The notes below the pieces were generated by a model, which saw nothing but the letters and a program-made list of their open reading frames with translations, searched no databases and had not been told where the DNA came from. 64,000 bases of DNA from Hominenteromicrobium sp900549945 (GTDB lineage: Bacteria; Bacillota; Clostridia; Oscillospirales; Acutalibacteraceae), in contig CABRNK010000003.1 in NCBI GenBank assembly GCA_902472305.1, positions 1 through 64,000 on the forward strand. Direction: 5' to 3'. Position 1 is the stretch's first letter; each line of letters begins with the position of its first letter. Positions 59,234-64,000 of the stretch are shown piece by piece. Both the position numbers and the translations under genes were made by a program.

Positions 59234-60175
59234 ATGGAAAAGAAAATTTGGGCGCAGAATATCCCGTGCGACGAGGCGCTGATCCACCGCCTGCAAAAAC
59301 CCGCTGGGCCGGTCGACGTCGTCCTCGACACCGACACCTACAACGAGATCGACGACCAATTCGCGCTCTCCTATATGATCCGAAACGGCGATAAGCTGCG
59401 CGTTCAGGCGATTTACGCCGCGCCGTTTCACAACGAGAAATCCGTCTCCCCGAAGGACGGCATGGAAAAGAGCTTCAGCGAGATCCTGACACTGCTCGCG
59501 CTTCTCGGGCGCGAGGACCTGAACCCGTGCGTCTTTAAGGGTTCCGAAACCTACCTGCACGATGAGGAAACGCCGGTGCCCTCGTCCGCCGCCCGTGATC
59601 TCGCGGAGCGCGCCATGCGGTACACGCCGGAAAATCCGCTGTATGTCATCGCGATCGGCGCGATCACGAACGTCGCCTCCGCCATTTTGATAAACCCCGC
59701 TATCCGCGAGCGCATCGTCGTGGTATGGCTCGGCGGCAACGCGCTCCACTGGCCGGACAACCGCGAATTCAACCTCGCGCAGGACGTAGCCGCCGCACGC
59801 ATCCTGTTCGGCTGCGGCGTACCGCTCGTGCAGCTGCCGTGCATGGGTGTCGTCTCGTCGTTCACGGTCAGCGAGCCGGAGCTGCGCCAGTACCTGCTCG
59901 GCAAAAATGCGCTGTGCGACCACCTCGCGCAGTATGCGATCGAGGAAGGCCGCCGCACGGCCTCGAGCGGCACGTGGACGCGCGTCATCTGGGATGTGAC
60001 CGCCGTCGCTTGGCTGCTCGGCGAGGACTTTATGGCGGATACGCTCGTGCACAGCCCGATCCCGCAGTACGACCACACGTGGACGCCCTCCGCAACGCGG
60101 CATTTCATCCGCTATGTCTACGCCATCCACCGCGACCGACTGCTCGCCGATCTTGTGCACAAACTGACCGAGTGA
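59234..60175 (+). CDS. Nucleoside hydrolase family protein with an altered active site
   Basis: The 313-residue protein belongs to the inosine-uridine nucleoside N-ribohydrolase family. It has the calcium/ribose site as VDVVLDTDTYNEIDDQFAL (residues 27-45), IAIGAITNVASAI, and FNLAQDVAAARI for the 2'/3' hydroxyls. The C-terminal catalytic motif, usually HDPLAVA, reads WDVTAVA at 253-259, so the histidine that protonates purine leaving groups in classical enzymes is absent. It may act on pyrimidine or modified nucleosides, or by another acid. It is transcribed with the amidohydrolase and ends in a strong terminator. Confidence 0.9.
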   Translation: MEKKIWAQNIPCDEALIHRLQKPAGPVDVVLDTDTYNEIDDQFALSYMIRNGDKLRVQAIYAAPFHNEKSVSPKDGMEKSFSEILTLLALLGREDLNPCVFKGSETYLHDEETPVPSSAARDLAERAMRYTPENPLYVIAIGAITNVASAILINPAIRERIVVVWLGGNALHWPDNREFNLAQDVAAARILFGCGVPLVQLPCMGVVSSFTVSEPELRQYLLGKNALCDHLAQYAIEEGRRTASSGTWTRVIWDVTAVAWLLGEDFMADTLVHSPIPQYDHTWTPSATRHFIRYVYAIHRDRLLADLVHKLTE

Positions 60176-60180
60176 TTTTC

Positions 60181-60214
60181 GGCACGCATTTTTCGATAAA
60201 ATGCGTGCCTTTTT
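60181..60214 (+). terminator. Terminator of the nucleoside hydrolase gene
   Basis: GGCACGCATTTT and AAAATGCGTGCC form a 12-bp stem with a 5-nt loop followed by TTTTT. Confidence 0.85.
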
Positions 60215-60224
60215 CATCTGTATA

Positions 60225-60233
60225 TGGTATAAT
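60225..60233 (+). promoter_or_regulatory. Extended -10 promoter of the P-loop kinase gene
   Basis: TGGTATAAT is a full extended -10 element. No good -35 is present because the expected position lies in the preceding terminator arm. Confidence 0.5.
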
Positions 60234-60285
60234 TATAAAAAATGGAACCGCTGTATGATTCTGCATAGGAAAGGTTGGCTGCCTC

Positions 60286-60873
60286 ATGAAAAAGATGATT
60301 CTCGTGACTTCGCCGCCGGCATGCGGCAAAACACGCCTTTCGAAGCGGCTCGCCGCCGCGCTCGATCACGTGGTCTACCTCGACAAGGACACGCTGATGC
60401 CCCTTTCGCGCCAGATCTTCAAGGCTGCCGGCGAGCCCTTTGACCGCAGCTCGGATTTCTTCGAGGAAAACATTCGGAACTACGAGTATGAGGCCATTTT
60501 GGATCTCGCCTTCGAATCGCTGCGCTATGCGGATACCGTGCTGATCAACGCGCCGTTTTCCAGAGAGATCCGCGACCCGGCCTACATAAGCGCGCTGCGC
60601 GAAAAGCTCGCGCAGTACGGCGCAAAATTGTGCGTCATCTGGATCGTCACCGACGTCGCAGTCTGCAAGGCGCGCATGATGAAGCGAAAATCCGACCGCG
60701 ACACGTGGAAGATCGAGCACTGGGACGAATACGTCCAGCGCATCAATTTCGAAATTCCCGAGGCGCTGCGCCTTGAAAACCAGCCGGACAGCCTCCTGCT
60801 CTACTACAATTCGGACGACACGCTGGCAGACGCCTCATTCGCCCGCATCCTGCCGATCCTGAACGCAGGCTGA
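60286..60873 (+). CDS. P-loop kinase-like ATPase, substrate unknown
   Basis: The 195-residue protein resembles small nucleotide or metabolite kinases. The P-loop is LVTSPPACGKTRLSKRLA, where the first glycine of the usual GxxxxGKT is replaced by serine. A DKD motif (VYLDKDTL) follows, then LINAPFSREIRD and a lid-like RMMKRKSDRDTWKIEHWDEY with several arginines and lysines. It may phosphorylate a nucleoside or sugar, given the neighbouring nucleoside hydrolase, but this is only context. It may form an operon with the next gene (59-nt gap). Confidence 0.8.
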   Translation: MKKMILVTSPPACGKTRLSKRLAAALDHVVYLDKDTLMPLSRQIFKAAGEPFDRSSDFFEENIRNYEYEAILDLAFESLRYADTVLINAPFSREIRDPAYISALREKLAQYGAKLCVIWIVTDVAVCKARMMKRKSDRDTWKIEHWDEYVQRINFEIPEALRLENQPDSLLLYYNSDDTLADASFARILPILNAG

Positions 60874-60932
60874 ATGCTTTCTGCCGCGCCTTCGCCGCTT
60901 TTTAAAATCCATCCTGAAACCGAGGTATCCCC

Positions 60933-62207
60933 ATGTATCGAACCGATCCGGTCTATAAAACCTGCGTGCAGGTCTTAAAGGAAGAGCTTTTGCCCGCGAT
61001 GGGCTGCACCGAGCCGATCGCCATCGCCTATGCGGCGGCCGTTGCACGCCGCACGCTCGGCGCGGTGCCCGAGCGCGTCACCGTGACAGCGAGCGGCAAC
61101 ATCATCAAAAACGTGAAGTGCGTTTTCGTGCCGAATACCGGCGGGCTGCGCGGTATCCCCGCGGCGGCCGCAGCCGGCATCGTCGCCGGGCGGGACGAGC
61201 TGCTGCTCGAGGTCATATCGAGAGCGACCGAGGCGGAGCAGGCCGCGATCCGCGTTTATCTGGAGCGCACGCCGGTCGCGGTGAAGCTCTCCGATTCGCC
61301 GCACATTTTCGACATCGATATTTCCGTCGAGGCAGGCGGACATACGGTACGCGCCCGGCTCGTGCAGCACCACACGAATCTCGTCCGCATCGAAAAAGAC
61401 GGCGAGATCCTGCTCGACGCGGCCTGCGAAACGGCCGCCGGAGACGGCCTGTGCGACCGGAGCTGCCTCTCCGTCGCCGGGATTCTCGACTTCATTGAAA
61501 GCGCCGCGCTCGAGGATATCGAGGGCCCGGTGCGGCGGCAGATCGAATACAACACGCGCATCGCCGAGGAGGGGCTTTCCGGAAGCTGGGGCGCCAACAT
61601 CGGCAAGGTGCTGCTCGACACCTACGGCAGTGATGTGAAGGTGCGCGCGCGGGCGATGGCCGCCGCGGGCAGCGACGCCCGCATGAACGGCTGCTCCCTG
61701 CCGGTCGTCATCGTCTCCGGCAGCGGCAATCAGGGCATCACGGCGTCGCTCCCCGTCGTGGAGTTCGCCAAGGAGCTGTGCGCGGGCTACGATAAGACGA
61801 TCCGTGCCGTCGCGCTTTCCGATCTTGTCACCGTGCATTTAAAATCCGGCATCGGGCGGCTTTCGGCCTACTGCGGCGCCGTGAGCGCGGGCTGCGGCAG
61901 CGGCGCGGGCATCGCCTATCTCTGCGGCGGCGGCCTCCGGGAGGTCGAGCACACGATCGTCAACTCGATCGCGATCGATTCCGGCATCGTGTGCGACGGC
62001 GCAAAGGCCTCCTGCGCGGCGAAAATCGCCTCCGCCGTGGACGCCGGCATCCTCGGCTACCACATGTACAAGAACGGGCAGGAGTTCCGCGCCGGAGACG
62101 GCCTCGTGACGCACGGCGTGGAGGAAACCATCCGCAACATCGGCACGCTCGCGCGCGAGGGCATGCGCGAAACCGACCGCGAGATTTTGCACATCATGTG
62201 CGATTGA
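60933..62207 (+). CDS. L-cysteine desulfidase family protein (CyuA/UPF0597)
   Basis: CyuA-type enzymes use a 4Fe-4S cluster to split L-cysteine (some members L-serine) into pyruvate, ammonia and sulfide. The 424-residue protein has the conserved MGCTEPIAIAYAAAVA near residue 25, ASGNIIKNVKCVFVPNTGG, and cysteines at 25, 314, 321, 331, 354 and 361, including YCGAVSAGCGSGAGIAYLC and VCDGAKASC. The ATG follows GAGGT. The family has also been linked to threonine/serine catabolism, so the substrate is not certain. A strong hairpin terminator follows. Confidence 0.9.
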   Translation: MYRTDPVYKTCVQVLKEELLPAMGCTEPIAIAYAAAVARRTLGAVPERVTVTASGNIIKNVKCVFVPNTGGLRGIPAAAAAGIVAGRDELLLEVISRATEAEQAAIRVYLERTPVAVKLSDSPHIFDIDISVEAGGHTVRARLVQHHTNLVRIEKDGEILLDAACETAAGDGLCDRSCLSVAGILDFIESAALEDIEGPVRRQIEYNTRIAEEGLSGSWGANIGKVLLDTYGSDVKVRARAMAAAGSDARMNGCSLPVVIVSGSGNQGITASLPVVEFAKELCAGYDKTIRAVALSDLVTVHLKSGIGRLSAYCGAVSAGCGSGAGIAYLCGGGLREVEHTIVNSIAIDSGIVCDGAKASCAAKIASAVDAGILGYHMYKNGQEFRAGDGLVTHGVEETIRNIGTLAREGMRETDREILHIMCD

Positions 62208-62242
62208 CAGCTCCCTGCCGAGCCCCATATCAAGCTAAAGCA

Positions 62243-62290
62243 AAAGGCTGTATGCCGACCGGTTACCGGCGCATACAGCCTTCTATTTTT
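62243..62290. terminator. Bidirectional terminator
   Basis: AAGGCTGTATGC and GCATACAGCCTT form a 12-bp stem enclosing a smaller CCGG helix, followed by CTATTTTTT. It lies between the convergent cysteine desulfidase and lipoprotein genes. Confidence 0.8.
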
Positions 62291-62307
62291 TACGATTGAT
62301 TTTCTGT

Positions 62308-62634
62308 TTATTCCGCGCTCGGCTCAAACAAAATCCATTCCGCTCCGCTGCGCACGGCGAGGCCGCCGGGCACCGCTGTGTATTCCGCCCGCAGGGTACG
62401 GTCAAAATTATTTTCGCCGTCCTGCGTCGGCAGTGCATCCGTGTACGCGGTCACACGCGCGGCGGGCGCATCCTCCGCGACGCCCTCCACCGGCTGCCCG
62501 GTCGAATAATACAGGACGCCGCCCGCCATGAGCGCCGCCGGATAATCGCCGCCCGTACCCGTCGTTTCGCCGCAGCCTGCAAGCAAAGCGGCTGCCGCCA
62601 GTGCCAGCGCAAGAAAAAAACACCGTATTTTCAT
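62308..62634 (-). CDS. Small lipoprotein, function unknown
   Basis: The 108-residue protein has a signal peptide (KIRCFFLALALAAAALLAGC) with a lipobox LLAGC, so cleavage before Cys21 and lipidation are expected. The mature part is acidic, with no known domain. The start is the ATG after AAGGAA; one more codon pair upstream is in frame. It lies near a second small lipoprotein on the same strand. Confidence 0.8.
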   Translation of the reverse strand: MKIRCFFLALALAAAALLAGCGETTGTGGDYPAALMAGGVLYYSTGQPVEGVAEDAPAARVTAYTDALPTQDGENNFDRTLRAEYTAVPGGLAVRSGAEWILFEPSAE

Positions 62635-62764
62635 AAGCATTTCCTTTCCCTGCCTTTTTGCGCACCTGCAACAAGCCCGCTTCGAACAGGTCGAGCCCGG
62701 CGTTCTCCTCTGCCTTCCTGCGCGCCCGCAAGAAGCCTCGAGAGCGGCGCTTAAAAGCGGAACA

Positions 62765-62805
62765 GCCCGCCGCAGGCGCCGGCCAATCCAAACGCTGCGG
62801 CGGGC
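62765..62805 (-). terminator. Hairpin after the second lipoprotein gene
   Basis: GCCCGCCGCAG and CTGCGGCGGGC form an 11-bp stem with a 19-nt loop, followed on the minus strand by TGTTCCGCTTTT. Terminator function is likely but the T tract is distant. Confidence 0.55.
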
Positions 62806-62837
62806 CGTCTCATGCGCGATGCTGCGGTTTTCCCGCG

Positions 62838-63314
62838 TTAGGAACGGCTCGCCTCATGGAAGTTATCGACAAGGCCGCTGTCCTCCGCCACGGAAATCTG
62901 CCCGGTATACGTTTCCTCTGCTCCGCCCGCATCGATTTTCACTGTGAACGCATAGAAGCCGTCGTCCTCGTCCAGTTCTACGGACTTCACCTGCACATCC
63001 TGCCCGGCGTGCGCCTCGTCGTATTTGCTGAGCGTGCGGTTACTCACGAGAGAATCCGCGAGCGCCTCCGTAGACAGCGCGGCAAGCGACGCCCGGTACT
63101 GCTCAGCGGCCGCATCCAGCGCCTCGTTGTCCGCCGCCGAAGCGGTTTCCGAAAGGAACGTCGTGTAGCGCTCTCCCTCGTCCGCCGTATAAAACGACGT
63201 CAGGAACGCCCGCGCGGTATCCTCCGCGCCTTGCGCCTCCGCCGGCTTTGCGGCGCAGGCTGTGAACAGCACGGCGGCCGCCAGTGCAAGGATCCAAATT
63301 CCACTCTTTTTCAC
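62838..63314 (-). CDS. Lipoprotein, function unknown
   Basis: The 158-residue protein starts with GTG after GGGGAG and has a signal peptide ending in the lipobox LFTAC (Cys20). The mature part (AEDTARAFLTSFYTADEGERY, then KSVELDEDDGFYAFTVKID) resembles small NTF2-like or DUF4878-like extracellular folds of Firmicutes lipoproteins, but I cannot name a family. It has its own TTGACA promoter. Confidence 0.82.
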   Translation of the reverse strand: MKKSGIWILALAAAVLFTACAAKPAEAQGAEDTARAFLTSFYTADEGERYTTFLSETASAADNEALDAAAEQYRASLAALSTEALADSLVSNRTLSKYDEAHAGQDVQVKSVELDEDDGFYAFTVKIDAGGAEETYTGQISVAEDSGLVDNFHEASRS

Positions 63315-63386
63315 AGGGCATCTCCCCTTTCAGCTCGGGAGCGTCAATCGTTCGGTGCTCGTTTTTAGCGCGGTCTGTACAAAATT

Positions 63387-63415
63387 ATTTTACCATTTGC
63401 AAAAACATATGTCAA
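63387..63415 (-). promoter_or_regulatory. Promoter of the lipoprotein gene
   Basis: TTGACA and TAAAAT with a 17-base spacer on the minus strand, in an AT-rich gap. Confidence 0.75.
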
Positions 63416-63448
63416 TAAAATATCGGTTTCGCGCATATATTTTTTCTG

Positions 63449-64000
63449 TCAACGCTCTTTTTCTGCACTCTGGCGCAGGATTTCCTCGGCGCAGCGCAGG
63501 CCGTCCACCGCGGCGCTCGTGATGCCGCCGGCATAGCCCGCCCCTTCGCCGCAAGGGAACAGCCCGCGCACCGCCGGACATTCGCGGTTTTCCCCGCGCA
63601 GGATCCGCACCGGCGACGAGCTGCGCGTTTCCGGCGCAGTCAGAAGCGCGTCCGGGGCGTCGAAGCCGCGCAGCCTCTTCCCCATTTCCCGGATACCCTG
63701 CGCCATCGAATCGCAGACGAAATCGGGCAGCACCGCGCGCAGATCGCCCGGCACGGCGCCCGGCAAATAGGTCGGCCGCACATCGCCGAAGCCCGCCGTC
63801 CAGCGGCGCTCGAGGAAATCCCCGGCGCGCTGGCACGGCGCGCTGTAGTCGCCGCCGCCCGCCTCAAACGCCGCCCGCTCGATCGCCCGTTGGAACGCGA
63901 TGCCCGCGAGCGGCCCCTCGCCGCCGAAATCCGCGGGCGAAACGCCGACGAGCAGGGCCGCGTTGCTGTTCACGCCGTCGCGCGCAAATTCGCTCATGCC
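63449..64000 (-). CDS. FAD-dependent dehydrogenase (COG2509-like), C-terminal part
   Basis: This is the 3' end of a flavoprotein gene that enters from outside the window. The visible 183 residues contain GMSEFARDGVNSNAALLVGVS, GPLAGIAFQRAIERAAFEAGG, APCQRAGDFL, PDFVCDSMAQGIREM and the FAD-closing motif LFPCGEGAGYAGGITSAAVDG. The pattern matches the large uncharacterised FAD-dependent oxidoreductases of Firmicutes near the NAD(P)/FAD family. The methionine near 63997 is internal, since GMSYFARDG-like residues lie in the middle of these proteins. The electron donor and substrate are unknown. Confidence 0.88.
   Translation of the reverse strand, partial: GMSEFARDGVNSNAALLVGVSPADFGGEGPLAGIAFQRAIERAAFEAGGGDYSAPCQRAGDFLERRWTAGFGDVRPTYLPGAVPGDLRAVLPDFVCDSMAQGIREMGKRLRGFDAPDALLTAPETRSSSPVRILRGENRECPAVRGLFPCGEGAGYAGGITSAAVDGLRCAEEILRQSAEKER

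Overview
The window is almost entirely chromosomal housekeeping DNA from a GC-rich, spore-forming member of the Clostridia, most likely the Oscillospirales/Ruminococcaceae group. The evidence is spoIIR, Mini-RNase III, the L27 N-terminal extension with its protease Prp, RqcH, TrmK, TmcAL, AddAB (not RecBCD), a bacillus-type infC-rpmI-rplT operon, and strong GGAGG ribosome binding sites under TTGACA/TATAAT promoters. Most genes read right to left.

Layout. 1-980: the 3' end of a tyrosine recombinase, a promoter/terminator unit of about 185 nt with no ORF (candidate structured RNA), a degenerate stretch with strong inverted repeats, and tRNA-Ala(GGC). 1.0-6.2 kb: trmK-nif3-rqcH operon, a frameshifted methyltransferase remnant, a zinc-ribbon protein and a sigma-70 factor, divergent from comM. 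7.9-11.4 kb: an 1103-residue secreted lysozyme-like protein with eight N-terminal SH3 repeats. 11.6-18 kb: a methyltransferase, ackA divergent from tmcAL, a dead Nudix gene, ilvE, an RsmF-type methylase and a 52-codon Asn/Ser-rich gene. 18-27 kb: yitT, the rplU-prp-rpmA-obg-mrnC cluster, a MATE pump, the nfo-yebC-pyrB-pyrI cluster. 27-43.6 kb: a tightly packed set of 14 genes (topA, trmFO, plsX, rnc, radical SAM, smc, ftsY, phosphoesterase, rdgB, yhbY, nadD, yqeK, rsfS, leuS), probably read mainly from one promoter before topA. 43.7-47.2 kb: infC-rpmI-rplT followed by trmH and dprA. 47.2-57.5 kb: a three-gene ABC-2 transporter, addBA, spoIIR. 57.6-64 kb: amidohydrolase, nucleoside hydrolase, a P-loop kinase-like gene, a cysteine desulfidase-family gene, two small lipoproteins and the end of an FAD-dependent oxidoreductase.

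How it fits together. The set covers translation and its quality control (leuS, rsfS, L20, L35, L21, L27, IF3, obg, RqcH, several tRNA/rRNA modification enzymes), DNA maintenance (topA, smc, addAB, dprA, comM), pyrimidine synthesis (pyrBI), acetate and branched-chain amino acid metabolism, and sporulation signalling.

I do not see a clear new defence or biosynthetic system. The most unusual points are the ORF-less RNA unit next to a recombinase and a tRNA, a radical SAM gene whose only reasonable start codon is ATT, intrinsic terminators lying directly before the ribosome binding sites of obg, pyrB and trmH, a nucleoside hydrolase without the usual C-terminal histidine, RqcH with Glu-Arg where Asp-Arg is expected, and several small uncharacterised proteins. 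Functions are assigned by reading motifs; no database search was run.
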